Assembly: GCA_028673005.1 (NCBI GenBank)
Contig: CM054114.1
Coordinates: 18,785,137-18,849,136, forward strand
Length of the DNA: 64,000 nt
Origin: Tanypteryx hageni
Lineage: Eukaryota; Arthropoda; Insecta; Odonata; Petaluridae
Reading direction: 5' to 3'
This document shows positions 11,572-23,119 of the stretch, one piece after another. A program made the position numbers and the translations under genes. Below the pieces are notes generated by a model, which saw only the letters and a program-made list of their open reading frames with translations, did not search any database and was not told the origin of the DNA. Numbering within the stretch: the first letter of the stretch is position 1; each line of letters opens with the position of its first letter.

Positions 11572-12088
11572 ATCGTTTTTTTTTAATAAATCGACAATTT
11601 GTAAAAATGCATCAAGAATGAACTACGCTTCATTGTTGCGCTATATCATTCATCTCTTCATAGTTTTTATTCTGAATAATGTTTTTCCAAAATACGAAAT
11701 ATAATTTTATTTCTTTGAACCGTCTAGACTCTATGGCCTCGCACCGACAAACATACAGACGCCATGGCGAATATTACTTCTTTGAACTCAGGGAAACCTA
11801 AAACGTGTATTTTCGTCAAAATTTCGAAATCGTTTTTTTTAATAAATCGACAATTTGTAAAAATGCATCAAGAATGAACTACGCTTCATTGTTGCGCTAT
11901 ATCATTCATCTCTTCATAGTTTTTATTCTGAATAATGTTTTTCCAAAATACGAAATATAATTTTATTTCTTTGAACCGTCTAGACTCTATGGCCTCGCAC
12001 CGACAAACATACAGACGCCATGGCGAATATTACTTCTTTGAACTCAGGGAAACCTAAAACGTGTATTTTCGTCAAAATTTCGAAATCG
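11572..12088. repeat. Near-exact tandem duplication, 256-bp period
   Basis: Bases from about 11572 to 11831 are repeated from about 11828 to 12088. TCGACAATTT falls at 11591 and again at 11847, and every later landmark I checked keeps the 256-bp offset. The only difference seen is the length of a T run (9 versus 8). Each unit contains an inverted copy of dispersed repeat family R. Confidence 0.93.
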
Positions 12089-12115
12089 ATTTTTTCGCGA
12101 TTAAAATTCTCTATT
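11715..12115 (-). repeat. Dispersed repeat family R (copies 2a and 2b, inverted)
   Basis: On the minus strand these read in the same order as 30540-30690: TACGTAGT, a GAAATTTTGACGAAAATACACGTTTT-like stretch, a CCCTGAGTTC block, and GGCGTCTGTATG followed by GTGCGAGGCC. Only copy 2b keeps the ACTACGTATAATATG end, because the tandem duplication cut copy 2a. Confidence 0.65.
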
Positions 12116-12508
12116 CACTACGTATAATATGAGAAGTAAAATCTATGATATACTTTAAAGTTGAAGTTCATAAAAATTGAATTACTTCGGGAACACCCTG
12201 TATATAAGATTGGGTGGGATGGTTATGATATTTTCAATTCTCACGTCTCTGTCGAATAGACGCAATACCTTGATTAAAGCGCTGTAGAGAATTCCCATGG
12301 GGCTGAGAAAGTTCAGCGGTCCGGAAAATTCTTTCGCCGGGAATAAAGATATCAGTGGAGCAAGGTTCTGCTGAGCAAAGGAAGGCTGCCGGAGAACGAG
12401 AAAGCGTCTCTTATGAAAAATATTCAAGGGGTTAAAGGGGGATGTGCTTCCAAAAGAAATGAGAGAGCTGTGTTCACCTAGATAGATGTACCAATTCAGT
12501 CCACGCCG
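12116..12508. other. Spacer
   Basis: No gene recognised. A minus-strand frame of 81 codons (12182-12427) has no family resemblance. GGGAACACCCTGTATA at 12190 resembles a mariner-type end but has no partner. Confidence 0.35.
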
Positions 12509-12850
12509 CAGGGGTTTTCAACCGTTTCTTGCTGACGCACCCCTTATAGTAGTTTGTTAACGGTCGGTATCCCTTAGAGCATTTTTCACGATCGCGTTCC
12601 CCCAAGAACATTTTAAAGCGATATTGAATTGAATAGCACATGTAGTTAGATAGGTAACCAATGTTTACAACGTTAAAATTCGCAGTTTCATTTTTTATAG
12701 TTTACAACAGCATTCTTAGTCGTAAAATTGCACATTTTGATTCCGAAGTCATGCATGAAAGACGAAGTAAGAAGAAAAATTAATTATTATCTGTTACACT
12801 TTTGCGTACCCCTTCAAAACTCTTGGTGTGCCACCGGTTGAAAATTCCTG
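12509..12850. mobile_element. hAT-like MITE (342 bp)
   Basis: The left end CAGGGGTTTTCAACCG and the right end, reading CAGGAATTTTCAACCG on the minus strand, form terminal repeats with two mismatches. GCGTACCCC and GCGCACCCC-like motifs lie inside. No clear 8-bp target duplication was seen. Non-coding. Confidence 0.68.
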
Positions 12851-15553
12851 TTTTAGAGGTTCGATCTATTGCGTGATATTTATCATTTTGATCTAGTATA
12901 CATGACATGTAGATGTTATCCAGTGGTGGGTGGCAGGGGTTACTATTCGCTAAAATGTCCCAAACATTCTTCCCTTTAATTAAATAGTCTTTTGAACTAA
13001 ACTACTAGTGAGGGATTTCTTCCCGCTATCGGCAGTAATTTTGATAAACACCGACCTACGTTAAATGGTTACTAAAAATTTCATATACATACTCAATTTC
13101 GCGCAAATTACAGAGGAACTCAATGTAAAAATGTCTAGTTTTTTTTAAAACTACAAAGAGGCGCTTTCAATCAATTTATTACTTCAGATAACGAAATTAT
13201 GATAATATTGGTATGTGTGTGTGTGAATATAGGACAGTGCCAAGCAAACCTCGGACAGTAGGCCGTACGATATGTGTCCCGCGAAGCCATTATGTCAGCG
13301 AACACTGAAAATAAATATGCTTGTCATGCGTTTTACATAACTGGGGTCATAACTAAAGTTATGACCCTAAAAATCATTTTTTGCTGATTTTCACTAATAT
13401 ATCGCCTCAAATTTAACCAAAGAGCATCCTACGTGAACTCTTAATGAATGAGGCTCCCTGAAATGGGCCAAAGCTCAAATTAAATAGAATCGTAAAACGT
13501 TTGCCAACCAGCAATACATACGATTAATTAAAATCAAGAAAAGTTGTATATTTCCGCTTAAAAAGTTGGAGTATACAACATCTCTTTATTTTAGAACATG
13601 AAAAGATTCCACAAAATAATTCCTGCAATAGTTAACTTTGTAATACGTGCAAATATGTAGGCGTCCATTTAAAGCGATACATGTGTCCAAAAGCCCGGAA
13701 AAGAATGCCGAGAGAGCCATAGAACAGCAAATAAGGAGTATAAAATGGAGGCCAAGAGAAAGCAGAGGAAAAAGGGAGAAAGGTGGGTGAGAGAGAGAGG
13801 AAGTTGACGAGGTGGGGAAAGGAAGGGGAGGGTTTCCAAGGAGATGAAGAGTTACAACCAGAATCCAGTCTCCGAAATCCTTCATCCAATTTACCCTCGC
13901 CATTCCGCCAAAGTAGCGGAAAACTCCATCACTTTTTCCCATCCATTCCCTCTCATTAACTCTCTCTCTCTCTCACTCTACACCAGTCCATCTCCTGGAT
14001 CATATTAATTTTACCTATTTCCCTCTTACCTGACATTGGTTCTACCTTCATCTTGTTAGCTTTTTCGCGAAACGATTTTCAGAATTTGGTGTATTCATCT
14101 CGCGTGCTTTAAAGATATGTCAGTGTGTTTTTCTGTATGAACGCAGAGATTTTTAGCTTTTCTATCATAAACTAGCGTATTTTCCAATATAAATAACGGG
14201 TGGACTTCAGTGGATTACTAAATTAAATTTAAAATAGTTCAAGATTCAACCTTAAGCTGAGCGGTGATTCAAATTTTCAACGTAAATAGATCCATGGCTC
14301 ATTTTCAACGTGTAATGAATCTTGTAAAATGCGTGTTGGTAATGTCGTTATCGTTATACATTTGTGAATAATAACGTAGGTTAAACGTGTTACTTACGCA
14401 CCTTTCTGGAGTTTGCTTTGGAACATTCAGAACAAAGTACAGTTGATAATTTAGTCAACAATTTTTCTGTTGCTATATATAGCAACAATACGGTTCCCTT
14501 TAACGACGACAGCGTGAAAGAATTACTTAAAATGGCCTTTTTATTGTAGGAACTAGGGAGATGCCCGTTTTAATTTAACGGGTAAGTCTTTTATGAAATG
14601 TCGTGAATAGATGCGGCACGAAACTATTATCCAAATCATTAGTACGCAATTACTCGATACCGGCAACAATGCAACTCATTAAGAATACGTCATATTATCG
14701 CGTTAGATACTGATCTGTTGATCGATTCGACGCGTATTAAAAATCGATGGCAGGAAAACAAACGTTCGTTATTTTAGGCGTTCGGTGTTTCAAGTCTTGA
14801 ACTTCTGTGATGTTTCTAAGTAATTTTAATATGTGAATGATTAATGTTCTACATTCTACATCTCGTATTATAAGCATTTAAAGCAAGCTTTCACCCATAT
14901 GAATTTAAATCAATTGGATTTGAAGGTTTAACAGTGTAATTGTTTGGCAAGGCAGCATCCAGTTAAAATGCCAAGATTTTTCCAAAATATATCATTCAAA
15001 CGATTAGCATGAGTGATTTCAAACTGCCGGCGGATGAACGGAATAAGAAACTTAATAATGTTTCTTTAAAATCGTTTAGATCTGAAGATTGTAGGCCATT
15101 TTTTTCTAAAATTAATTTCCAAAAGAAGAAAAGCCTACACGTCAAAAAATTTATGTTTATGTGCTCTCTTATGGGAAATGGAAATGTCTTCTTTGGAGTC
15201 GAACCCATGACTTTTTCGAGATTTTTTTCCGTCTTCACCTTAAAATATGTAAATCAAGCATTCCTGCCAAACATAAAAAATGTATCCTTTATCGAGTTAT
15301 TCGCATTTTTTATAGCATGACAGAGGTAGCCACAAAGGGACTGAAGAATGCTCTTGTAGATTTTAGATTCGCTAGAAGAAATGCTTAATATACCTAATCA
15401 TTTAATCGTTCGGCCTTTCGATTTTATTTTAGAGAGCTTAGATTTCATTCGATTAGTTCATTATAGCAATGGCTCGATTTCATTGAGGCGAGGTAATTCT
15501 GTATCCCCACGAGCCTTAACGTCTTTCTGTCGTTACGTATGCGTTACGTGAAA
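12851..15553. other. Spacer without recognisable gene
   Basis: Frames at 13586-13942 (minus, over a purine-rich stretch) and 14996-15388 (both strands) are open by chance as far as I can judge. A short (CT)n run sits near 13958-13980. Confidence 0.4.
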
Positions 15554-15622
15554 GCCCGGATAGCTCAGTGGGTAGAGCATTAGGATTTAACGTGATACTC
15601 CAGCGTTCAAGTCACTATTTTT
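15554..15622 (+). tRNA. Degenerate tRNA-Lys-like sequence
   Basis: It opens with GCCCGGATAGCTCAGTGGGT, which fits the 5' end of animal tRNA-Lys including acceptor strand, D stem GCTC/GAGC and a perfect A box. The second half is decayed: the anticodon loop reads ATTTAAC, the B box is GCGTTCAAGTC, and the 3' acceptor strand does not pair. It is a tRNA pseudogene or the head of a decayed SINE. Confidence 0.62.
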
Positions 15623-15989
15623 TACCGTCTTTGAAAGAGGGTATATGCCAATGCCAAAAATGCGTATTCTGTACGAGCTAATTAAATAATAAATTTAAAA
15701 AATCAACAATGTCTATCCTTTTTAATTAATTTTGAGCAAAAATGTTATAGTTACAGAGCATCTGCATGTTTATGAATATGGAAGGGAAGGAATATATTTT
15801 CCGGATTATCGATAAAAAAAATTACGTGAAGTAGATTAGAATTATGTCGGGAAAATTAATTAATTTCGTGTCTATGAAAATGAGTTGTCTCGGGACACTG
15901 TCACACACACCTTTGTATGCTTTAAATGCGTCTCTGTGTTGCTACAAATGATTAGGGATTTCCTCGTAAATGTTTATCCTGATGGGAAA

Positions 15990-16446
15990 AGAGGGATTTA
16001 AGGGACCAGCTCAAGTCCCAATATGCGGCCATTTTCATTACACATCGACCACTTCCCTGTCCTTCTCCTCGTTCTCCCTTCCACATCGTGAACCGCCTGT
16101 CTCTGGTTCTTTCCTCTCTCTCTTACCATCCTTTCTCGCCTTCTTTCCCTTACTCCCTTTCTCCCTCCTCCCTCCCATCTCCTCCACCTCCCATTTCCTC
16201 CACCTCCACTTTCCTTTACCTCTACCTTCCTCCACCTTCCTCTCTCTCCACCTTCCTCCCCCTCCACCTTCCTCCTACTCCACCTTCCTCCCCCTTCACC
16301 TTCCTCCCCCTCCACCTCCACTTCCCTCCTCGTCCCCCTTTCTCGTTTCTCCTCTTCCCCCTCTTCCCTATCTCCACTCCCCTCCCTCTCACACTCCTCC
16401 CCTCCATCTTCCCCATCCTCCACCTTTCCCATTTCTCTCTCCCTAT
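15990..16446. repeat. Pyrimidine-rich tract
   Basis: Nearly pure C/T on the plus strand from about 16025, with loose (CCTCCACCTT)n-like periodicity at 16170-16330. The proline/serine-rich frames above it and the glycine/arginine/glutamate-rich frames opposite are artefacts of this composition. Such one-sided tracts can form triplex DNA. Confidence 0.85.
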
Positions 16447-16457
16447 CCCCATTCTCA

Positions 16458-16774
16458 GAGGCTGCCGATGGAGTAGTGGTTAGGACGCTGGCTGCTACTC
16501 GCCTGCTGCTCGAAAGGGCAGCGGGCACGAATCCTGCGAAAGTAGGATTTTTCCAAAGTCGCCCGGTCCCCTGCTTGTGTGGTTTGAGGATACCGCGCAA
16601 AGTCAGCGCTCCGTCCTTTGGAAGGGACGTTAAACTTTTGTCCCCCTTGGTGCTCTTCGTTAAGAGTAGGATAATGTCGGCGCAGGGTTTCCCTCCACCC
16701 TTGTGAGTGTGTTCGGTGTGGAAGGAGCTATGACTATAATAATACAAGAGGTTCATTAGCCAAAAATACACACG
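16458..16774 (+). mobile_element. tRNA-headed SINE, copy 1
   Basis: This aligns by eye along its whole length with the reverse complement of 35471-35790. It shares a tRNA-like head (GAGTAGTGGTTAGGACGC), a central block with TTTGAGGATACCGCGC and TCAGCGCTCCGTCCT, a GGGACGTTAAAC segment, CCTTGGTGCTCTTCG, GGGTTTCCCTCC, and the 3' end CAAGAGGTTCATTAGCC. The A box and B box are more decayed here than in the second copy. Flanks CCCCATTCTCA (16447-16457) and CCCCCTTCTCA (about 16775-16785) differ at one base and are a plausible target duplication. The 3' end lacks a poly-A tail. Confidence 0.8.
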
Positions 16775-16785
16775 CTCCCCCTTCT

Positions 16786-17130
16786 CACTCCATCTATCCC
16801 TTCCTCTACTTACCCCTTTTTTCTTACTCTCCCTCCCTTCTTTTCTCTCTCCACATTTTCATTTGTCTTCCTTTCATGTTCTCATTTTCCCCTATCTTTC
16901 TCCTCGCTCTCCTTCTTTCTCCTTGCTTTGCTCTCCTTTTCCTCCTCAACACCATTTCTTATTTTTCCCTCTATTTCCCTTTTATCCCCTTTTCCTAACT
17001 CTATCAATTTGGCTCCTCGGCTTAGACAGATTTCCTACACACGACGGGCGAATCCCATTCGACTGCTTCAAATCTCCGTTTCTCGTTCCCACCCTCGTTC
17101 TCTTCCCTATCTCCGTCCGTGATTCCGTTG
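16786..17130. repeat. Pyrimidine-rich tract, continuation
   Basis: C/T-rich DNA resumes right after the SINE, so the SINE appears to have landed inside a once continuous tract running from about 16025 to 17130. Confidence 0.7.
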
Positions 17131-20100
17131 GATTCGAGTTTGGAATCATTAAATAGTCCCATCGGGACCGATTCGGATTACGTGGAAAGGTTCGCGCCGA
17201 TTACCCTGGTTTGGTTTATTTTGCGAATCCGATGTTAAAGTGCGTGTTCTTTTAGATTAACTATTTATAATATATCTGTTAAATATTTTACTTGGGGTGT
17301 GTATGCGTATGTGTTCTTGTATGTTTATGTATATTTACGAGTGTTTATGTGTGCCTACAAGCATACTTACAGGTTTAATCCTCTTAACGACTTTTCGTTG
17401 TGACGACACTCGGAAATCACAAAAAATTGGCCCGCGACACCTTCCAACTTGTTCTAACGACATTAAAAGAAGAAGTCCTATAAAATTTAAACAGCGCTTC
17501 TCCGAAATGCACCGTTCGCTTCACGATATTTGACTTAGCGGCTAGTATTCGAGGAGCCTACCCTTGACGTTAAGCGAGAAATATATATGGATGTACTTCT
17601 TATAAAATAATTACGGTTAAGAAATGGCAGTCTAATGACAGCAGTTATACATACAATTATTTTAGTCAAGTATGTCGTCAAGATTGACACATTCACACAG
17701 CTACAATATAATGTCGTGGTAAAGGTACGAATGAAATTCAGAAAATACGTACATCTTCAGCAATAAAATGTTGATGCACATGGAACGAGCTCGTTGAAGG
17801 GGAAGTTCCATCTAATTTCAATTACATTTTATGTAAAGTTTGTTTGGTCAGTGCGTGATTATGAATACTTGTTCAAATAAGTTAAAAATAATTGCCTTGT
17901 ACATATTTCTTCGATCCTAATTCCATTTCATGAATTGAAGTTTGATCAGAAATAACTCCTATAGCCATAAAATACAAGAGAAAACCAGATGCGATTTTCT
18001 TATGCAAATTTGCATTCTTAATTTGCGATTCGCCAATCGTTTATTCAAGACAAATAAATTCATTGTTCAGTTAGAATATTGTATAGTGTGCGGTTAAGAT
18101 TTGTAAATGTAAAAATGCATCGGATAAAGAATTAAATTGAGAGATAAGCGTTGAATTTACGCTATTTTACTATTTAGTACGTATGCGTTGTTGCAAGAAT
18201 GTAATTGTTTACCCCTAATAAAATCTCGGTTTATCGAATCGCTTGGAACCGAGCCTATACCGCTTTATCGGATATTCTGGTTGGTTTACATTTAACGTAA
18301 TGCCCGGTGATAATAAATTGAGTAAGTATTGTGGTGCTAAAGAAATCATTCAGGGAAATCAATTTAACATATGAATAACTCCAGTAACTCTACTACTTGT
18401 GAAAATCATTATTAGATGCAGGAACATTATGTACCGCACACGCGTAAGTGCGTAATGCGGCATTAAAAATTTTTTTTGCAACATGTTTAAAGATATTCCA
18501 ATAAGTCGAAATTTCGGGTATTGTATATTCTGTCAACCAGGAATGTAACGTACTTGCCTCCATCGTTTTCCGTTTTCATTTTTAAAGTTTCGCATCCTAG
18601 CAGAATAGCTCCGTGCATTTCTCCCCTTTCCCCTTTCTTTCGTTTTCTATCTCCCTTTATCTCCTATTATTTTTGCGCTTCGGTTCCATCTCGCACCGAA
18701 AAAATCCAGTTTCCGTTCAACGCACAGGAGCGTTCCTTCTAAAAGGGATGAACCGGAGCGGACGAAAATTTTCAAGGGTGCATTCTGGAAACGGCCCTGT
18801 CGTCGGGCTGAGGCACTTTGTTTCTGGAAGTAGGAGACTCCTAAATCCCGTGAAGTTGGTCGAATAAGGTTCCTTTAGTTTTTCTACATGGCGGCACACA
18901 ATAGAAGACGGGCTCTTACTCTGGCATGAATTTGAAGTTCATGTTTATCCTTCTGCGCGTTTCTTTCGCTTGCGTATTTTTACCCTTTGTTGGGCCGTAA
19001 TTCTCGCTGTGGTGCCCACTTCATACGTGTACGTGTTTTTACCGGAGGTAGATTTTTTTTAATGGAGAGAAATGGTTGCTGGTTGCTCTGGAGAGAAATG
19101 AATATTGCGGAGTTAAGCGAGTGGAGTAGATAGGGATGAAGTTTAACGGCTAGACGTGGGTTCATTTCTCTTCTCACTTTAAAAAGTAAAAAATCTGGAC
19201 TTTTGATGGAGCGTATTTTCAACACCTTCTTAATGATTGGAAATTATTTGAATTTACAGGTTTTATGTTTTTTCTTTCGACATTTCTTGCAATGTTATTT
19301 ATCAAAAATGAAATCATGGTGATTGGCCAAGTAGAAATTTTTATATTATTTTTATGTAGCTATTACTATGTAACTGTTAAATTTTATTAGACAAAATAAT
19401 TATATACATAATTGTATAACCATATGGTTATTTGTGCTACCAAGCAGCCGTCGTCAATGGTGCTAACCGATAGCAGATTGTGCACATTTATATGGATATT
19501 GGAGATACTTCTGTAAGTACTGGTTTCATCTGTTTGATTTTACTCATAATACGAACTCGATGATTCTGTGTTGAATTTAACCATCCTATCATGGATTTAC
19601 TTTACCTTTTCCATCATACAGGCGAAGATTTGGATTAGGATAATCTTATGCTTAGTGGAAATTCTGAAAAATTCCTGAAAGTATTTCACGAATTTTGCTC
19701 TTTGAGAAAATCTTTTGACGTGATAAAAGTTCGAATTTCATTCTTTTAGTGGCAGTAATTTAAAAAGTAAAAAGCTTTCATATTTATTCCCAGAAACTGT
19801 ATTGTTTGCTATTTGTATTAAAGTGCTATTTATACTTTTAAGTAAATTTACTTAAATTGTGATTTAAGTCAATATTGATGATTAACGAATTACAACAAAA
19901 AATTATATATCTCTCCTAAAGACTAGGAAATGTGAATATCTTGTTCTGGCTTTGATAATTCGTGGATTTCCAAAATAATTATCCTGAAAAACAAGATGCA
20001 GTTACTATTTTGTTTTACCATGGATAAGAACGTAAGACGTTAGTGGACAATGCCCTATAAATCTGGATTATAGCCTTCCTCTTAGAAATTTATGGTGGAG

Positions 20101-20622
20101 CTAAAAGAGAGATTTTTTTGTGAAAGCCAGTATGTGCTCCATTAAATCTTAAACGCCTTGGAACATCGCCGCCACATTTCTCAAGATTTTGTGTCGCATA
20201 AATGTCTTAAGTTTTCATTGGATTTTTTTTAGTTCCTGGTGAGAAGATCCATTTCAAAATTTCAAAATAATTTTACGATATTAATGCATTTCCCTAAGTA
20301 ATAAAGTCATCAACGGGAATCGTGAAAATTCGGATTAATAGCTCATTTCTGTTCAATTAAACCGCTCCTTTACTTTTGTTCCTCATGAAGGTCGAACCTT
20401 ATTGAAGTTCAAATTTGGATAGAGAATTTCATGGTGCGTTCTTTTTACAGGATTTGTTACGTAACATGAATATTTTTTAACCATTGAAGTTTATCTGACA
20501 CTGAAAAACTACTTGTTGAGGATTTTGAGGTAAAGTTGTTAACGTAAAAAGGTGATACAGATAGCAATTTTATCAACTTGAGCTCTTTAAGATACAGTAA
20601 ATGAAGATGGAATTTTTTTTTT
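17131..20622. other. AT-rich spacer
   Basis: No gene, RNA or element could be supported over about 3.5 kb. Short frames at 18521-18867 and 18980-19225 overlap on opposite strands and look accidental. Confidence 0.4.
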
Positions 20623-20770
20623 AAGCGAGTAAAGATTCTGCTATGACTGGTAATCGAATCCTAATTAATCTGCAACGATAGTTGAATGGTATCGATTCCT
20701 GGTCACAGCAGAATCTTTTCTCGCTTCAAAAATATTTCCAATTTTACAGCTTATGCTTTTATTCGTAGAA
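20623..20770. repeat. Second imperfect palindrome of the tRNA-Gly-like family
   Basis: The left arm around AAGCGAGTAAAGATTCTGCT (20623-20650) pairs imperfectly with the right arm AGCAGAATCTTTTCTCGCTT (20707-20726). The centre contains ACGATAGTTGAATGG and ATCGATTCCTGG, remnants of the A and B boxes seen at 3508-3578. The tail TTTCCAATTTTACAGCTTATGC matches the palindrome at 3295-3315. It has the same arrangement as 3125-3360 but is older. Confidence 0.72.
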
Positions 20771-23020
20771 TCTTATGATTATTTTATTTCATCAGTAAAT
20801 GAAGAAAAGACTCAATTCTAAACATTTTCAAGAAAAAACATCAATAAATGCCAACATTTGTAGTGATAACGAGAAAATTGATTTACCTTGGTATTTTATG
20901 TTACGATAAATCACGATTTATCCCTGTATTTCTTTCTTGAATTTTATAAAATATTTTTTTGCGACAGATTTAGTTGCGTTTGGTATTTTTATGCTCATGA
21001 ACTATGCAAGATTATATTCAAATTATCGGTAACCAATAACGTTTAATATGCATCGATATATAAGAAACGTCAAAATGAAAAATTGAAAAGATTTTATTTT
21101 CAGATACACGCTCAAAGTAGAGCTAAAATATATTACAAAGATATTTGACCCAAATCAATTCGATTCGTCTGTTTATAATCGAAATGACGACCTGATACAC
21201 CGCCCTCCCTCCATCAGACATGTTTTTATCGACATACTATTACACTCAAAAATATCCTTCCCGTGTCCCACTCATCTTCCGTTGGAAAATTATTGATAAA
21301 AATCGTCTTGCTGTTTTCCTTTCTTCTCCCGCGAATTCTCTCGCCCGTCTTCTTATCTCCCCTCTCAGCCTAGAATATCATACCAATTTACCTCGCCGTA
21401 TTTCGATTCCCTGGGATTCTACTTAAAAACTCATCTTTCATAATCTCTGCGGAGCTCGCGTCGTAATTTCTTCCATCTCCGTCTTGGGATTTGCATGAGA
21501 AACTTGTTATCATGAGCGTCTTCTTTTTTATAAATATTTTTTTTGGAGGTTGAGGAGGGACATTTCCTGCTTAATTAACTTTTACTTCGTTCCAAGGTGT
21601 CCGGTATTATGCCTCTTAAGATAAACGCGGCTACTTAATTCATTTCTTTAATCTCTCATTTTTTTCTATCTCACTCTCTGCCGTATTCATTTTGTTCCTC
21701 TTCTATTCGTTATCATCTTCCATTCCTTCCTCACTATCGCTTTGCTGATTTCGATTATCCTCCGTATGTCATCCCTTCTTGTCCCCATCTCTCTCATCTT
21801 CTGTTTCCATCCTCCATGTTCTGTTACCTACCCTCTTGTTTCCGTTTTTTCTCCAATGCTGAAATGAGTCAAGTATTTGTGAGGTGACCCGAATTGGTAG
21901 TATCGAACGGTTCGCGAGAAAAAAAGCGCCGAAAAATTGTAAAAAATGCGTCTCTTAAGCGGGTGGTTACGTCGCTTTAGTTTTTCTCCTTCTCTTCCAA
22001 CCTCTTTTATCCTTCCCCATTTCTTCGATTATTATCCTTTATTTTCATTCTCGCCTTATCCGTTCCCTTTTTCAAAGAATCCATCCACAGTATGTATTTA
22101 CGGCTCTATACACAAATAAACGATGGAAGAAGAAGATTTTAGAATTTATGGTCGTTGACAAGATCCTTATTTATTATTTGCATATCTGAGGTGTGTTTAT
22201 TTCAAGAATCGTTGTCGCTTCGCTCCTTTTTTTAAGAATAAACCTTCTATTCCTTCTAGAGTCATATTACTCTATCTGATGCGCCTTCGAGAATTTAACG
22301 GCGATTGTTTGTCATAACCCTTTCAATACCAAGGACTTTTTTAATAACATGCTATACCTACCGAATAAAAAAAATCAAATGAATCGTTTTTAGCTATTTG
22401 TTTACAAGAAAGTGTAAAATGTTAAGGGTGGAGATTAAAATGAAAGAAAACTGCGAAAAATGTATCGTTTAGTTGTTCATTAAGTATCGATGATTTTGTC
22501 TAATTTCTATAAATCGGTTTTCTGCCCTTAATCAGCCGCAGAGTTATCGCCGATCATTGCTTTTTGACTGTGTCTGCAGCAGAAAGACTACTGAAAACAG
22601 GCGCAAATGATGTTTATCTAGTTGACCTTGAATGCATTTGATCGGTAGACAGCTGCGCAAAAATAATAGCGATCCGTACCTTCAGGACTTTTAGTCACTG
22701 TATATTTAAAAGAATATATTTATATGCGCAAGCAAAAGGTAAGATGATGTATTAATATTCTCAATGACATTAAAATTTTTACAGCGTTCTACTTGCATTG
22801 TAACAAGGCAAAAAATCAATAATTATAGTGGTTGCGCACGAAGTACCACCTTTGTTATTGGGAGGGTCAAAATAATTATAGTAAATTCACTCATTTCGAA
22901 ATTATAACCATATTTGATTTTTATGTTAGCTTAATTAAATAGTAAAAATCTTTTTTCATTAGTGCCGATTGAAGCCATTTCCAGACTAGTGAGTTGCATA
23001 TCTCAGCTTGTGGATGCCGA
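20771..23020. other. AT-rich spacer with pyrimidine-rich patches
   Basis: C/T-rich patches occur at 21280-21390 and 21650-22080. No gene recognised. Confidence 0.4.
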
Positions 23021-23119
23021 GGTAGCTTATCGCACAACTGTTCACCGATGGTGACACCTAAGCGATGATTGTATTGGTGATTGGTTGCTCATGAGTGAGC
23101 ATTTGGGCCATTCTTGGCC
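23021..23119 (-). other. Probable 3' UTR of the family A Jockey element
   Basis: On the minus strand, the sequence after the ORF2 stop contains TCACCATCGGTGA, a small hairpin of 5 bp with a 3-base loop. The exact 3' end and target duplication could not be placed; no poly-A tail is seen. Confidence 0.35.

Noticed and set aside
14996..15388. Overlapping frames on both strands, considered as a small gene
   Set aside because: No recognisable motif and equally open on both strands; treated as chance.
15554..15622. Functional tRNA-Lys gene
   Set aside because: The 3' half does not fold and the anticodon loop is wrong.
15970..16771. Frames of 131-257 codons rich in Pro/Ser/Leu or Gly/Arg/Glu
   Set aside because: Compositional artefacts of the pyrimidine tract and the SINE; no domain.
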